Assembly (NCBI RefSeq): GCF_900112355.1
Contig: NZ_FOLM01000001.1
Coordinates: 355,276-419,275, forward strand
Direction: 5' to 3'
DNA: 64,000 bases
DNA from: Streptomyces aidingensis
Lineage (GTDB): Bacteria > Actinomycetota > Actinomycetes > Streptomycetales > Streptomycetaceae
The stretch's first letter is position 1. Each line of letters starts with the position of its first letter. The translations under genes and the position numbers were made by a program. Under the pieces are notes generated by a model, which saw nothing but the letters and a program-made list of their open reading frames with translations, was not told where the DNA came from and made no database searches. Of the stretch, positions 51,688 to 62,096 are shown piece after piece.

Positions 51688-53715
51688 ATGAATCGACTGG
51701 CCGACTCCCAGTCGCCCTATCTCCTCCAGCACGCGTCGAATCCAGTGGACTGGTGGCCCTGGGAGAAGGCGGCGTTCGACGAGGCGAAGCGGCGCGACGT
51801 CCCGGTACTGCTGTCAGTTGGTTACTCTTCGTGTCATTGGTGTCATGTGATGGCGCATGAGTCCTTCGAGGACGCGGAGGTCGCGGAGTACCTCAACGAG
51901 CGGTTCGTGGCCGTGAAGGTGGACCGCGAGGAGCGGCCCGATGTGGACTCCGTCTATATGGAGGCGGTGCAGGCCGCCACCGGGCACGGCGGCTGGCCGA
52001 TGACCGTCTTCATGACCCCGGCCGGCGAGCCGTTCTACTTCGGCACCTATTTCCCGCCCGAGCCGCGGCACGGCATGCCCTCCTTCCGGCAGTTGCTGGC
52101 CGGGGTGCACAGCGCCTGGCAGGAGCGCCGGTCCGAGGTCGGCGAGGTGGCGGAGCGGATCACCCGGGAACTGGCCGGGCGCAGGCTGGGCTATGACGCG
52201 CCCCGCCCGCCCGAGGAGCGCGACCAGGCCGCCGCGCTGCTGATGCTGACCCGGGAGTTCGACGCGGCGCGCGGGGGCTTCGGCGGGGCGCCCAAGTTCC
52301 CGCCCTCGATGGTGCTGGAGTTCCTGCTGCGGCACCATGCGCGGACCGGGTCCGAGGGCGCGCTGGAGATGGTCGAACGCACCTGTGACGCCATGGCCCG
52401 CGGCGGCATCTACGACCAGCTCGGCGGCGGTTTCGCCCGCTATGCGGTGGACGCGGAATGGGTGGTCCCGCACTTCGAGAAGATGCTGTGGGACAACGCG
52501 CTGCTGTGCCGGGTCTACACCCATCTGTGGCGGGCGACCGGCTCCGCGGCGGCCCGGCGGGTGGCACTGGAGACCGCCGGTTTCCTGGTGCGGGAGCTGC
52601 GCACCGACGAGGGCGGCTTCGCCTCCGCGCTGGACGCGGACAGCGAGCCGGAGACCTCCGGCCGTCCGGAGGAGGGCGCGTACTACGTCTGGACGCCCGC
52701 GCAGTTGCGGGAGGCGCTGGGCGAGGAGGACGGACGGCGGGCGGCCGGGCTGTTCGGGGTGACGGAGCAGGGGACGTTCGAGCGGGGCGCCTCGGTGCTG
52801 CGGCTGCCGGGGGAGGAGGCCCCGGAGGAGCTGCGCGCCCGGCTGCTCGCCGCCCGCGAGCGGCGCCCGCGGCCCGGGCGGGACGACAAGGTGGTCGCCG
52901 CCTGGAACGGGCTGGCCATCGCCGCGCTGGCCGAGACCGGCGCCTGCTTCGACCGCCCCGACCTGGTGCAGGCGGCGGTGGCCGCGGCCGATCTGCTGGT
53001 CACCCGCCATCTCGACGAGCACGGCAGGCTGGTCCGCACCTCGCGGGACGGGGTGCCGGGCGCCGGGGCGGGCGTGCTGGAGGACTACGCCGATGTGGCC
53101 GAGGGCTTTCTCACCCTGTGCGGGGTGACCGGCGAGACGGCCTGGCTGGAGCTGGCGGGCACCCTGCTGGAAACCGTGCTGACCCGGTTCCGCGCCCCGG
53201 ACGGTTCGCTGTTCGACACCGCGGACGACGCCGAGCGGCTGATCCGCCGTCCGCAGGACCCGACCGACAACGCCACCCCCTCCGGCTGGACGGCCGCGGC
53301 CGGTGCGCTGCTGTCCTATGCCGCGTACACCGGGAGCGAACGCCACCGGACCGCGGCCGAGGAGGCGCTGGGCATCGTCCGGGTGCTGGCCGGAAAGGCG
53401 CCGCGCTTCATCGGCTGGGGCCTGGCGGTGGCCGAGGCCGCGCTGGACGGGCCGCGGGAGGTGGCGCTGGTCGGGGCCGGGGACGACCCGCGGGCCGCGG
53501 CGCTGCACGCCGCCGCGCTGCGGGCCACGGCGCCGGGCGCGGTGATCGCGCTGGCCGAGCCGGACACCCCGGAGGAGGAGCGGCCGGCGCTGCTGCGCGA
53601 CCGGGCGCCGCGCGGGGGCCGGGCCACCGCCTATGTCTGCCGCCGTTTCGTCTGCGCCGCCCCGGCCACCGACGCCGGCACGCTCACCGACCAGCTCACC
53701 CCGGCCGGGAGCTGA
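51688..53715 (+). CDS. YyaL/DUF255 thioredoxin-fold protein
   Basis: A 675-residue protein of the YyaL / spermatogenesis-associated-20 family. The N-terminal thioredoxin-like domain (1-170) has [18 protein letters not shown] with Cys49 and Cys52, [15 protein letters not shown] and [13 protein letters not shown]. The large C-terminal alpha/alpha toroid resembles cellobiose 2-epimerase-type folds, with [42 protein letters not shown] and [13 protein letters not shown]. Enzyme activity of the family is not established. ATG 51688. The intact CxxC suggests a redox role, perhaps with mycothiol chemistry, but that is inference. Confidence 0.92.
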   Translation: MNRLADSQSPYLLQHASNPVDWWPWEKAAFDEAKRRDVPVLLSVGYSSCHWCHVMAHESFEDAEVAEYLNERFVAVKVDREERPDVDSVYMEAVQAATGHGGWPMTVFMTPAGEPFYFGTYFPPEPRHGMPSFRQLLAGVHSAWQERRSEVGEVAERITRELAGRRLGYDAPRPPEERDQAAALLMLTREFDAARGGFGGAPKFPPSMVLEFLLRHHARTGSEGALEMVERTCDAMARGGIYDQLGGGFARYAVDAEWVVPHFEKMLWDNALLCRVYTHLWRATGSAAARRVALETAGFLVRELRTDEGGFASALDADSEPETSGRPEEGAYYVWTPAQLREALGEEDGRRAAGLFGVTEQGTFERGASVLRLPGEEAPEELRARLLAARERRPRPGRDDKVVAAWNGLAIAALAETGACFDRPDLVQAAVAAADLLVTRHLDEHGRLVRTSRDGVPGAGAGVLEDYADVAEGFLTLCGVTGETAWLELAGTLLETVLTRFRAPDGSLFDTADDAERLIRRPQDPTDNATPSGWTAAAGALLSYAAYTGSERHRTAAEEALGIVRVLAGKAPRFIGWGLAVAEAALDGPREVALVGAGDDPRAAALHAAALRATAPGAVIALAEPDTPEEERPALLRDRAPRGGRATAYVCRRFVCAAPATDAGTLTDQLTPAGS

Positions 53716-54031
53716 CCGCCCGCCGCCGCCCGCCGCCGCGGGGCGCGCGGTGAAGCCCGCCGGGCCCGGGGGCCGCGGTGGTGACACAGGGGCGGCGGGA
53801 CACACACCGGAAGCCATGGCGTGAACCGGCGGTAACACATCGAGTGGTGCTGCTCACCTGAGCATGAACTAGACACAGACGTGTACGCCTGGCAGCATCA
53901 GATGAGCGTGGTCGATACCGGATGAGCGCCAGCGGCATCCGGATCGCAGCCCCCACGGGGTCGATTCAGTCGTGTCAAAACGGATATGTGTGCAGATATC
54001 CGACAGAGCACCCTCACCCTTGGAGCGAGAC
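53716..54031. promoter_or_regulatory. pckG upstream region with inverted repeat
   Basis: 316 bases without a gene. CCGGATG (53918-53924) and CATCCGG (53936-53942) form a 7-bp dyad with an 11-base spacer, about 100 bases before the pckG start. AT-rich sequence near 53975-54001 may contain the core promoter. The dyad could serve control of gluconeogenesis by carbon source, which is inference. Confidence 0.4.
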
Positions 54032-55861
54032 GTGGCGCCCACAACAACGGCTCCCACCCACACCCCGGCCCCCACCAACCACAAGGAACTCCTCGCCTGG
54101 GTCGACGAGATCGCGGCCCTCACCCAGCCCGCCCGCGTGGTCTGGTGCGACGGCTCCGAAGCGGAGTACCTCCGTCTCAGCGAGGAACTGGTGGCCCGGG
54201 GAACGTTCCGCAAGCTGAACCCCGAGCGGCGCCCGCACTCCTACTACGCCGCGTCCGACCCGACCGACGTCGCCCGGGTCGAGGACCGCACCTTCATCTG
54301 CTCCGCGCGCGAAGAGGACGCCGGACCCACCAACCACTGGATGGACCCCGCGAGGATGCGGGAGATCTTCTCCGGCCCCGGAGGACTCTTCCGCGGTGCG
54401 ATGCGCGGCCGGACCATGTATGTGGTGCCGTTCTGCATGGGACCGCTCGGGTCGCCGCTCTCCGCCCTGGGCGTGGAGATCACCGACTCCGCCTATGTCG
54501 CCGTCTCCATGCGCATCATGACCCGGATGGGCCGCGCGGTGCTCCAAGAGCTCGGCGACTCGGGCGAGTTCGTGCGCGCCGTGCACTCGGTCGGCGCGCC
54601 GCTCGCCGCGGGCCAGGCCGATGTGGCGTGGCCGTGCAACCCCACCAAGTACATCTCGCACTTCCCCGAGGACCGGGAGATCTGGTCCTTCGGCTCCGGC
54701 TACGGCGGCAACGCCCTGCTGGGCAAGAAGTGCTACGCGCTGCGCATCGCCTCGGTGATGGCCCGCGACGAGGGCTGGCTGGCCGAACACATGCTGATCC
54801 TCAAACTCACCCCGCCGCAGGGCGAGGCCCGGTACGTGGCCGCGGCGTTCCCCTCCGCCTGCGGCAAGACCAACCTGGCCATGCTCCAGCCCACCATCCC
54901 CGGCTGGAAGGTGGAGACCATCGGGGACGACATCGCCTGGATGCGCTTCGGCGAGGACGGCCGGCTCCGCGCCATCAACCCGGAGGCCGGCTTCTTCGGG
55001 GTGGCGCCGGGAACCGGTGAGCACACCAACGCCAACGCCATGCGCACCCTGTGGGGCAACGCCATTTTCACCAATGTCGCCCTGACCGACGACAACGACG
55101 TCTGGTGGGAGGAGATGACGCCCGAGCCGCCGGCGCATCTCACCGACTGGAGGGGCAACGACTGGACGCCCGGGACCCCGGCCCCGGCAGCTCATCCCAA
55201 CGCCCGGTTCACCGTGCCGGCCGCGCAGTGCCCGATCATCGCGCCGGAGTGGGAGGACCCCGCGGGCGTGCCGATCTCGGCGATCCTCTTCGGCGGCCGG
55301 CGGGCCACGGCGGTGCCGCTGGTGACCGAGTCCTTCGACTGGCAGCACGGCGTCTTCCTGGGCGCCAACGTGGCCTCCGAGAAGACCGCCGCGGCCGAGG
55401 GCACGGTCGGCGAACTGCGCCGCGACCCGTTCGCCATGCTGCCCTTCTGCGGCTACCACATGGGTGACTACTTCGCCCACTGGCTGCGGCTCGGCGAGCG
55501 CGCCGACGCGGCGAAGCTGCCCCGCATCTACTACGTCAACTGGTTCAAGAAGGACACCGACGGGCGGTTCGTCTGGCCCGGCTTCGGTGAGAACAGCCGG
55601 GTGCTGAAGTGGATCGTGGAGCGGCTGAACGGGCGGGCCGAGGGCGTGGAGACACCGATCGGGGTGCTGCCCGCGCCGGGCGCCCTGGACACCGAGGGCC
55701 TGGACATCAGCCGGCAGGACCTGGACTTCCTGCTCACCGTGGACCCCGAGGTCTGGCGGCAGGAGGCCGCGCTGATCCCGGACCACCTCAGCACCTTCGG
55801 CGATCGCACCCCCAAGGAGCTGTGGGAGGAGTACCGGAAACTGGTCGACCGGCTCGGCTGA
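54032..55861 (+). CDS. pckG: Phosphoenolpyruvate carboxykinase (GTP)
   Basis: Converts oxaloacetate and GTP to PEP at the start of gluconeogenesis. The 609 residues include the substrate loop [11 protein letters not shown], the GTP-binding kinase motif [13 protein letters not shown] with the reactive Cys typical of GTP-type enzymes, [23 protein letters not shown], the NxF guanine pocket region and the C-terminal lid. The GTG at 54032 follows GGAGCGAG; upstream sequence in frame does not look like protein. A strong hairpin ends the gene. Confidence 0.96.
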   Translation: MAPTTTAPTHTPAPTNHKELLAWVDEIAALTQPARVVWCDGSEAEYLRLSEELVARGTFRKLNPERRPHSYYAASDPTDVARVEDRTFICSAREEDAGPTNHWMDPARMREIFSGPGGLFRGAMRGRTMYVVPFCMGPLGSPLSALGVEITDSAYVAVSMRIMTRMGRAVLQELGDSGEFVRAVHSVGAPLAAGQADVAWPCNPTKYISHFPEDREIWSFGSGYGGNALLGKKCYALRIASVMARDEGWLAEHMLILKLTPPQGEARYVAAAFPSACGKTNLAMLQPTIPGWKVETIGDDIAWMRFGEDGRLRAINPEAGFFGVAPGTGEHTNANAMRTLWGNAIFTNVALTDDNDVWWEEMTPEPPAHLTDWRGNDWTPGTPAPAAHPNARFTVPAAQCPIIAPEWEDPAGVPISAILFGGRRATAVPLVTESFDWQHGVFLGANVASEKTAAAEGTVGELRRDPFAMLPFCGYHMGDYFAHWLRLGERADAAKLPRIYYVNWFKKDTDGRFVWPGFGENSRVLKWIVERLNGRAEGVETPIGVLPAPGALDTEGLDISRQDLDFLLTVDPEVWRQEAALIPDHLSTFGDRTPKELWEEYRKLVDRLG

Positions 55862-55891
55862 CCCCTCACCCCGCCACGAGCCGGCACCCCC

Positions 55892-55919
55892 GGGCCCCGC
55901 ACAACGGCGTGCGGGGCCC
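55892..55919. terminator. Terminator hairpin after pckG
   Basis: A perfect 11-bp stem (55892-55902 with 55909-55919), 6-base loop, followed by TTT on the plus strand. It lies between convergent pckG and the aminotransferase gene. Confidence 0.75.
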
Positions 55920-55950
55920 TTTCCGCGCCGCCTCGCACCGGCCCCGGCAC

Positions 55951-56000
55951 TGCCCGGTACTGCCCGGTACTGCTCAGTGCTGCTCAGCGCTGCTCAGTAC
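55951..56000. repeat. Five 10-bp tandem repeats across the aminotransferase stop
   Basis: Units TGCCCGGTAC (twice), TGCTCAGTGC, TGCTCAGCGC and TGCTCAGTAC run from 55951 to 56000. The last unit contains the stop codon of the minus-strand aminotransferase gene, so slippage here could change its C-terminus. Confidence 0.8.
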
Positions 56001-57205
56001 TGGCTGTATCCGTCCAGGAAGGCGCCGATGCGGGAGATGGCGTCGGCGAGCTGTTCGGCCCGGGGCAGGGTGACGATGCGGAAGTGGTCGGGCTCGGGCC
56101 AGTTGAAGCCGGTGCCCTGCACGATCATGATCTTCTCGGCACGCAGCAGATCGAGCACCATCTGCCGGTCGTCCTTGATCTTGTAGACCTTGGGATCCAG
56201 CCGGGGGAAGGCGTAGAGCGCGCCCTTGGGCTTGACGCAGGTCACCCCGGGGATGCCGGTGAGCATCCGGTAGGCCACGTCGCGCTGCTCGCGGATGCGT
56301 CCGCCGGGGAGCACAAGCTGCTCGATGGACTGCCGCCCGCCCAGCGCCGCGGCCACCGTGTGCTGGGCGGGCACATTGGCGCACAGCCGCATGTTGGCCA
56401 GGATGGTCAAGCCCTCGATATAGCTGACCGCGTGGTCCTTGGGGCCGCACACCGCGAGCCAGCCGCAGCGGTAGCCGGCCACCCGGTAGTTCTTGGACAG
56501 CCCGTTGAAGGTCAGGGTGAGCAGATCGGGGGCGATGGCCGCGGTGGGGGTGTGGGTGGCGCCGTCGTAGAGGATCCGGTCGTAGATCTCGTCCGAGCAG
56601 ACCACGAGCTGGTGGCGGCGCGCGATCTCGGTGAGCTCGCGCAGCATCTCCTCGGTGTACACCGCGCCGGTCGGGTTGTTCGGGTTGATGATCACCAGCG
56701 CCTTGGTGCGGTCGGTGATCTTCCGCTCGATGTCGGCGAGGTCCGGCATCCAGTCGGCCTGCTCGTCGCAGCGGTAGTGCACGGCGGTGCCGCCGGCCAG
56801 CGCCACCGCGGCCGTCCACAGCGGATAGTCCGGCGCGGGCACCAGCACCTCGTCCCCGTCGTCCAGCAGCGCCTGCATGGCCATCTGGATCAGCTCGGAG
56901 ACGCCGTTGCCCAGATAGACGTCCTCGACCGAGAGATAGATGCCCTTGGTCTGGTAGTGCTGCTGCACGGCGCGCCGGGCGGAGAGCAGCCCCTTGGCGT
57001 CGCCGTAGCCGTGGGCGCTGCCCACATTCCGCAGGATGTCCTCCAGGATCTCCGGCGGGCACTCGAAGCCGAACGCGGCGGGGTTGCCGGTGTTCAGCTT
57101 CAGGATGCGGTGACCTGCCGCCTCCAGCCGCATGGCCTCCTCGAGAACCGGGCCGCGGATCTCGTAGCAGACATTGGCGAGCTTTGTTGACTGAATCACC
57201 TGCAT
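55994..57205 (-). CDS. Pyridoxal phosphate aminotransferase, AlaA-like
   Basis: Class I aminotransferase of 403 residues, most like glutamate-pyruvate (alanine) transaminase AlaA. It has LKLNTGNPAAFGFECPPEIL, GYGDAKGLLSARRAV, the PLP phosphate region GNGVSELIQMAMQALLD, the Asn and Asp ligands in INPNNPTGAVY and SDEIYDRILYDG, the Schiff-base Lys in FNGLSKNYRVAGYRCGW, and a C-terminal Arg in HFRIVTLPR. ATG start at 57205 (MQVIQSTKLANVCYEIRG). Alanine as product is inferred from similarity. It converges on pckG and is divergent from the SDR gene. Confidence 0.88.
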   Translation of the reverse strand: MQVIQSTKLANVCYEIRGPVLEEAMRLEAAGHRILKLNTGNPAAFGFECPPEILEDILRNVGSAHGYGDAKGLLSARRAVQQHYQTKGIYLSVEDVYLGNGVSELIQMAMQALLDDGDEVLVPAPDYPLWTAAVALAGGTAVHYRCDEQADWMPDLADIERKITDRTKALVIINPNNPTGAVYTEEMLRELTEIARRHQLVVCSDEIYDRILYDGATHTPTAAIAPDLLTLTFNGLSKNYRVAGYRCGWLAVCGPKDHAVSYIEGLTILANMRLCANVPAQHTVAAALGGRQSIEQLVLPGGRIREQRDVAYRMLTGIPGVTCVKPKGALYAFPRLDPKVYKIKDDRQMVLDLLRAEKIMIVQGTGFNWPEPDHFRIVTLPRAEQLADAISRIGAFLDGYSQY

Positions 57206-57346
57206 GCTGCACACCCTACGGGCCCGGAACTCCGGGCGCTCCGTGTTTTCGGCCACCCGGGTGGGGGCGGTGGACGCACCCGCACGCCGGGTACCCGGGC
57301 GCGGAAGAAGGCGGAGGCGCCCGAGGAGGGCCGGAGGGAGCACGTC

Positions 57347-58387
57347 ATGCCGGGCAGACCGGAACAGGCGGTACACCGGGCCGTGCGGCCCGGCCGGCGG
57401 GCACGCGACGCCGTGGTGGTGGTCACCGGCGCGTCCAGCGGCATCGGCCGGGCCACCGCAGTGGCCTTCGCCCGCCGCGGGGCCCGGCCGGTGCTGGCCG
57501 CCCGCCGGGAGGAGGCGCTGTGGGAGACCGCCCGGGAGTGCGCCGGGCGGCGCGGCGCCCGGGACGGCGGACGCATCCTGGTGCTGCCCACCGATGTGAC
57601 CGACCCCGGCGCGGTGCGGGACCTGGTCCGCCGCACCGTGGCGCACTTCGGCCGGATCGACGTCTGGGTCAACTGCGCCGCCGTCGTGGCCTTCGGCCGC
57701 CTCGACGACGTGCCCGCGGCCGACGACCGCCGGGTGCTGGAGGTCAATGTGCTGGGCACGGTGCACGCGGCCCGCGCGGTGCTGCCGGTGCTGCGTGCCC
57801 AGGGACATGGCACGCTGATCAACGTCTCCTCGGTGGTCGCGGTGGCCGGCCAGCCCTTCGCGCACTCCTACGCCATGTCCAAGGCGGCGGTGCGGACCCT
57901 GGGCGCCGGGCTGCGGCAGGAGCTGTGGCTGGCCGGCGAGCACGGCATCAGCGTGTGCACCGTGCTGCCGTCCAGCATCGACACCCCGATCTTCACCCAG
58001 GGTGCCAACTACACCGGCCACCGGATCCGGCCGGTGCCCCCGGTCTACCCGCCGGAACGGGTGGCTCGGGCGGTCGTGGAACTGGCCCGCTCGCCGCGTC
58101 CGGAGATCGTGGTGGGCGGCGCCGGGCGGGGGCTGGCCATGGCGGCCCGCCTGTGGGCCGGCGCGGCGGAGAAGACCATGGCGCACCGCAGCGGGCACCG
58201 GATGCTGGGCCCGGCCCCGGACGGCGCGGTGCCGGACAGCGCGGGCAATCTGTACGAGCCGACGCCCGGCGCCGGCAGCGCGCACGGCGGCTGGGGCGGC
58301 GGGCGCGCGGCCCGGCGGCTGGCCGCCGCCGCGGCCGTCACAGGGGTGGCGCTGGGCCTCGGGCGGATCCTGCGGCACCACCGCTGA
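57347..58387 (+). CDS. Short-chain dehydrogenase/reductase with C-terminal hydrophobic tail
   Basis: NAD(P)-dependent SDR of 346 residues. Cofactor loop TGASSGIG at 27-34, structural VNCAA at 108-112 (relatives have NNAG), and catalytic Ser, Tyr175 and Lys179 in SSVVAVAGQPFAHSYAMSK. After the fold come 80 extra residues: a Gly-rich linker and a hydrophobic AAAAAVTGVALGLGRIL near the C-terminus that could anchor it to the membrane. ATG 57347 follows GGAGGGAG. Substrate unknown. Confidence 0.9.
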   Translation: MPGRPEQAVHRAVRPGRRARDAVVVVTGASSGIGRATAVAFARRGARPVLAARREEALWETARECAGRRGARDGGRILVLPTDVTDPGAVRDLVRRTVAHFGRIDVWVNCAAVVAFGRLDDVPAADDRRVLEVNVLGTVHAARAVLPVLRAQGHGTLINVSSVVAVAGQPFAHSYAMSKAAVRTLGAGLRQELWLAGEHGISVCTVLPSSIDTPIFTQGANYTGHRIRPVPPVYPPERVARAVVELARSPRPEIVVGGAGRGLAMAARLWAGAAEKTMAHRSGHRMLGPAPDGAVPDSAGNLYEPTPGAGSAHGGWGGGRAARRLAAAAAVTGVALGLGRILRHHR

Positions 58388-58452
58388 CCGGCGGTTTCCG
58401 GTACCGGACCAGGCTCCGTTGACCAGGTCATCGGCGGATGTTAGACAGGACC

Positions 58453-58477
58453 TGCACGCGCCGCCATGGCGCGTGCA
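58453..58477. promoter_or_regulatory. Perfect 10-bp inverted repeat upstream of PLP enzyme gene
   Basis: TGCACGCGCC and its exact complement GGCGCGTGCA are separated by GCCAT. It starts 66 bases after the SDR stop and 147 bases before the next start codon. It may be an SDR terminator or an operator for the following gene. Confidence 0.55.
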
Positions 58478-58598
58478 CCATGCGCGACGAACGCCTTGTC
58501 GGGGAGGTCATCGGCCATTGCCCAACCGCCGGGGGTCCCCCGCTCCGCCCTCGCCCGCCGGGGAGCCCGGCCCGACCGGAGAGACGAGCCAACCGGAA

Positions 58599-59873
58599 AT
58601 GCACATCGGCAGCGCGCTCGAAAAGCTCGGGGACGAGGTCGTCGACCACCGGTTCCGGGGCCTGCCGCCGGACGCCGACGGCCGGACCGTCCGCGATCTG
58701 GCCGCGGAACGCCGCAATCTGCACCGCGGCGGATTCACCACTCCCGTGCTCACCCTCTCCGCCGAGGCGGTGGAGCACAATCTGCGCTCCATGGAGCGGT
58801 TCTGCAGCCGCCACGGCCTGGCCTTCGCGCCGCACGGCAAGACCTCCATGGCGCCACAGCTCTTCCGGCGCCAGCTCGACCACGGCGCCTGGGGCATCAC
58901 CGTGGCCGTGCCGCACCAGGCCCGGGTGGCCCGGGCCTACGGGGTGCCGCGGATCTTCCTGGCCAACGAGGTGGTGGACGAGGCGGCCCTGGCCTGGCTG
59001 GCGCGGGAGCTGGACCGCGATCCGGGCTTCCGCTGCGTGGTCTACGCCGACTCGGTGCACGGGGTGCGGCTGATGGACGCCGCGCTGACCGCCGCCGGGG
59101 CGCGCCGCCCGCTGGAGGTGGTGGTGGAGCTGGGCGCCGCGGGCGCCCGCAGCGGGGTGCGCACCGTGGCCCGGGCGGCGGAGGTGGCCGACGCCGTCAC
59201 CGCCGCACCGGCACTGCGGCTGACCGGCGTGGCCGGTTACGAGGGCGAGCTCATGGACGCGGACGCCTCCCGGGTGCGGGGCTGGATGCGGGAGCTGGTC
59301 TCGCTGGCCGTGGAGTTCGACAAGGCCGGGCGCTTCCAGCAGACCGAGGAGGTGATCGTCAGCGCCGGCGGCAGCGCCTGGTTCGATGTGGTCGCCGAGG
59401 TCTTCCAGGAACTGCCCGCGCTCTCCCGGCCGGTCTGCCGGCTGCTCCGCTCCGGCGCCTACATCAGCCACGACGACGGCCGCTACCGGGCCGTCACGCC
59501 CTTCAACCGGATCCCGCAGGAGGGCTCGCTGCTCCCCGCCTTCCGGCTGTGGACCCAGGTGATCTCGCGGCCCGAGCCGGACCTTGCGCTGGTCAACGCC
59601 GGGAAGCGGGACGTCGCCTACGACCTGGGCCTGCCCGAGGTGCAGGTCATCCGGGAGCCGGGCGGCCGGATGCGGTCCGGGGCGGGGCTCACCGTGAGCA
59701 GACTGGCCGACCAGCACGCCTTTGTCCGCGGCCCGGAGGAGAAGCTGCCGCAGGTCGGTGACTGGGTGGGACTGGGCATGTCCCACCCGTGCACCATCTT
59801 CGAGAAGTGGCCGCTGATCCCCCTGGTGGCCGGGGACGGCACGGTCACCGACTACATCCGCACCGTCTTCTGA
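58599..59873 (+). CDS. D-serine dehydratase / D-threonine aldolase-like PLP enzyme
   Basis: A fold-type III (alanine racemase-like) PLP protein of 424 residues. PLP Lys81 lies in FAPHGKTSMAPQLFRRQL; the barrel continues with VYADSVHGVRLMDAA, VVVELGAAGARSGVR and VAGYEGELM, and the C-terminal beta domain has LRSGAYISHDDGRY and HPCTIFEKWPLIPLVAGDG, whose His and Cys are the zinc ligands of DSD1-type D-serine dehydratase. It probably deaminates a D- or hydroxy amino acid; the substrate is uncertain. I chose ATG 58599; the ribosome site is weak. It converges on the ABC permease 34 bp downstream. Confidence 0.82.
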   Translation: MHIGSALEKLGDEVVDHRFRGLPPDADGRTVRDLAAERRNLHRGGFTTPVLTLSAEAVEHNLRSMERFCSRHGLAFAPHGKTSMAPQLFRRQLDHGAWGITVAVPHQARVARAYGVPRIFLANEVVDEAALAWLARELDRDPGFRCVVYADSVHGVRLMDAALTAAGARRPLEVVVELGAAGARSGVRTVARAAEVADAVTAAPALRLTGVAGYEGELMDADASRVRGWMRELVSLAVEFDKAGRFQQTEEVIVSAGGSAWFDVVAEVFQELPALSRPVCRLLRSGAYISHDDGRYRAVTPFNRIPQEGSLLPAFRLWTQVISRPEPDLALVNAGKRDVAYDLGLPEVQVIREPGGRMRSGAGLTVSRLADQHAFVRGPEEKLPQVGDWVGLGMSHPCTIFEKWPLIPLVAGDGTVTDYIRTVF

Positions 59874-59907
59874 ATCCTCGTCCTCCGGGCCGCCGGCCGC
59901 CGGGCCG

Positions 59908-60732
59908 TCACACCCGGCGCTTGAAGGTCCACACCGACAGCGGCGCGAACACCGCGGCGATGGCTCCCGCCCACAGCAGGGTCTGCAGCACCGGGGTGGC
60001 CACCGGGCCGCCCAGCATCAGCCCCCGGCAGGCGTCGGCGATGATGCTCACCGGGTTGACGTCCACCCACGCCTGGAGCCAGCCCGGCATGGTCTCCACC
60101 GGCACGAACACATTGCTGACAAAGGTCACCGGGAACAGCGCGGTGAAGCCGAAGATCTGCACCCGCTCGGCGTCCTTGGCGGTCAGGCCCACCAGCACCG
60201 CCACCCAGGAGAAGGCCAGCGCGAACACCAGCAGCAGCACCACCGCGCCGGCCAGGCCGAGGAAGCCGTTCTCCAGCCGGAAGCCGAGGATCATGCCCAC
60301 CCCCAGCACCAGCACGATGGACCAGAGCTGCTTCACCTGGTCGGCCATGATCCGGCCGGCCAGCGGCGCCCAGCGGGCGATGGGCAGCGACCGCAGCCGG
60401 TCGAAGACGCCCTTGGTCAGGTCGGTGTTCAGGCCCTGGCCCACATAGAGCGTCACGAACAGCATGTTCATCGCGACCATGCCGGGCAGCATGAACGTCA
60501 GATAGTCGCTGACCGAGCCCGCGATGGCGCCGCCGAAGACATAGGTGAACAGCAGCACGAACATGATCGGCTGGATGCTGAAGTCGCTCAGCTCCCAGGG
60601 GTTGTGCCGGACCTGGACCACCGTCCGCCACGCCAGGGTGAGACTCTGCCGCACCCCGTCCGCCAGACTCACCCGCTGCGGCAGACCGCCCTCGGGGGCC
60701 GCCGACGCGGCCGGGACCTTCACGCTGCTCAT
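59908..60732 (-). CDS. ABC transporter permease, DrrB-type, copy 2
   Basis: Membrane subunit of 274 residues: six helices, first FSIQPIMFVLLFTYVFGGAIAG, the cytosolic motif VFDRLRSLPIARWAPLAGRIMADQV, and a C-terminal helix ending SVWTFKRRV. Its start overlaps the stop of the ATPase gene by 4 bases (ATGA), so they are translated together. Second DrrAB pair of this window. Confidence 0.93.
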   Translation of the reverse strand: MSSVKVPAASAAPEGGLPQRVSLADGVRQSLTLAWRTVVQVRHNPWELSDFSIQPIMFVLLFTYVFGGAIAGSVSDYLTFMLPGMVAMNMLFVTLYVGQGLNTDLTKGVFDRLRSLPIARWAPLAGRIMADQVKQLWSIVLVLGVGMILGFRLENGFLGLAGAVVLLLVFALAFSWVAVLVGLTAKDAERVQIFGFTALFPVTFVSNVFVPVETMPGWLQAWVDVNPVSIIADACRGLMLGGPVATPVLQTLLWAGAIAAVFAPLSVWTFKRRV

Positions 60733-61724
60733 GCCTTGCTCCCTTCACCGCCGGACGCGGACTTCTCGGCCTTGACCATGTCTTCCTCTTCCTCCTCGGC
60801 GGGGTGGCCGGTGAGGGAGAGGAAGACCTCGTTCAGACTGGAACCGCGCAGCGCCAGCTCGGTGAGCACCACGCCCTCCTCGTCCAGCCGGCGCACCACG
60901 GCGCCCAGCACCGCGGGATCCGCCACCGGAGCGGTGACCAGCTTCCCCTTGACCTCGGGGGCCGACCCGGTCAGCTCGGCAACCGCCGCCCGCACCGCCG
61001 GCACCCTGCTCTCGTCCAGCGGCCGGACGGCCAGGGTCTGGGCACCGATCTTCGCCTTCAGCTCGTCCGGCGAACCACTGGCGATCTTGCGACCGCGGTC
61101 GATCACCACGATCTCCTCCGCCAGCTCGTCGGCCTCCTCCAGATACTGCGTGGTCAGCAGCACGGTGGTGCCCTCGGCGACCAGGGACCGGATCATCCCC
61201 CACAGCTCGGTACGGGCCCGCGGGTCCAGACCGGTGGTCGGCTCGTCCAGGAACAGCAGCGGCGGGCGGCCGACCAGGCTGGCCGCCAGATCCAGCCGGC
61301 GCCGCATGCCGCCGGAGTAGGTCCCGGCGGCGCGGCCCGCGGCGTCGCTGAGCTGGAACTGCTCCAGCAGCTCCTTGGCCCGCTGCCGGGCCGCCGCCCG
61401 GCCGTATCCCAGCAGGCGGCCGATCAGCAGCAGATTCTCGGTACCCGTGAGCTGCTCGTCCACCGAGGCGTACTGCCCGGTGAGGCCGATGAGCTGGCGT
61501 ACCCGGTGGGCATCGTCCTGGATGTCGTAACCGCCGACCGTGGCCCGCCCGGCATCGGGCGGCAGCAGGGTGGCCAGCACGCGCACCATGGTCGTCTTGC
61601 CCGCACCGTTCGGCCCCAGCAGGCCCAGGACCGTGCCGGTCCTCACCTGAAGATCCACGCCGCCCAGGGCGGTGGTGGTACCGAAGCGTTTGACCAGGCC
61701 CTCCGCCTGGATTGCCAGCTCCAT
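60729..61724 (-). CDS. ABC transporter ATPase, DrrA-type, copy 2
   Basis: ATPase subunit of 331 residues with Walker A GPNGAGKTT, Q-loop GLTGQYASVDE, signature YSGGMRRRLDLAASLV, Walker B LLFLDEPTTGLD, H-loop TTQYLEEADELAE and the DrrA C-terminal region ending LNEVFLSLTGHPAEEEEED. ATG 61724 after GGGAG; upstream frame is spacer. Pairs with the following permease for drug or lipid export; no regulator gene is adjacent. Confidence 0.95.
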   Translation of the reverse strand: MELAIQAEGLVKRFGTTTALGGVDLQVRTGTVLGLLGPNGAGKTTMVRVLATLLPPDAGRATVGGYDIQDDAHRVRQLIGLTGQYASVDEQLTGTENLLLIGRLLGYGRAAARQRAKELLEQFQLSDAAGRAAGTYSGGMRRRLDLAASLVGRPPLLFLDEPTTGLDPRARTELWGMIRSLVAEGTTVLLTTQYLEEADELAEEIVVIDRGRKIASGSPDELKAKIGAQTLAVRPLDESRVPAVRAAVAELTGSAPEVKGKLVTAPVADPAVLGAVVRRLDEEGVVLTELALRGSSLNEVFLSLTGHPAEEEEEDMVKAEKSASGGEGSKA

Positions 61725-62096
61725 GGTGCACTCCCTTCGAGGTTCCTCTCCGAGCATTGCGCGCCCCACTGACAGTCGCGAGCGGATTTCCCCCGCGACG
61801 CCGCGTGCGGTCCCCCGCTGACCTGCGGAGAAAAAACTTCCGCGGCTACCGCGGCCCGCTCCGCGACGGCGCGTGTCAGTCTCGGTGGAGAGGACGGAAC
61901 GGAGGCCCGTCGGGTTGCCCGCCGTCCGCCCACGGCACGCGGCCTTCCCGGCCGGCCGACGGTGCCGGTCCGGCGTCATGACGGGGTTCGGCCCGGCCTG
62001 GCCTGCTCGCCTCGGATGTCGATAAGCTGCTCAACTGGCAGACTCGGCGGCACCACTGGAACGGACACGGGACGCTCGGCCCGGGGGGAGCGGCGC
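61725..62096. promoter_or_regulatory. Divergent promoter region between drrAB copy 2 and the Tad-type locus
   Basis: 372 bases without a credible gene. It includes CCGCGG-CTA-CCGCGG (61840-61854), a GCGGA-N9-TCCGC hairpin around an A-run (about 61825-61843), and ACTGACA (about 61768) with TGTCAGT (about 61874) as distant inverted arms. Promoters for both sides must lie here, but none is clear enough to place. Confidence 0.4.
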
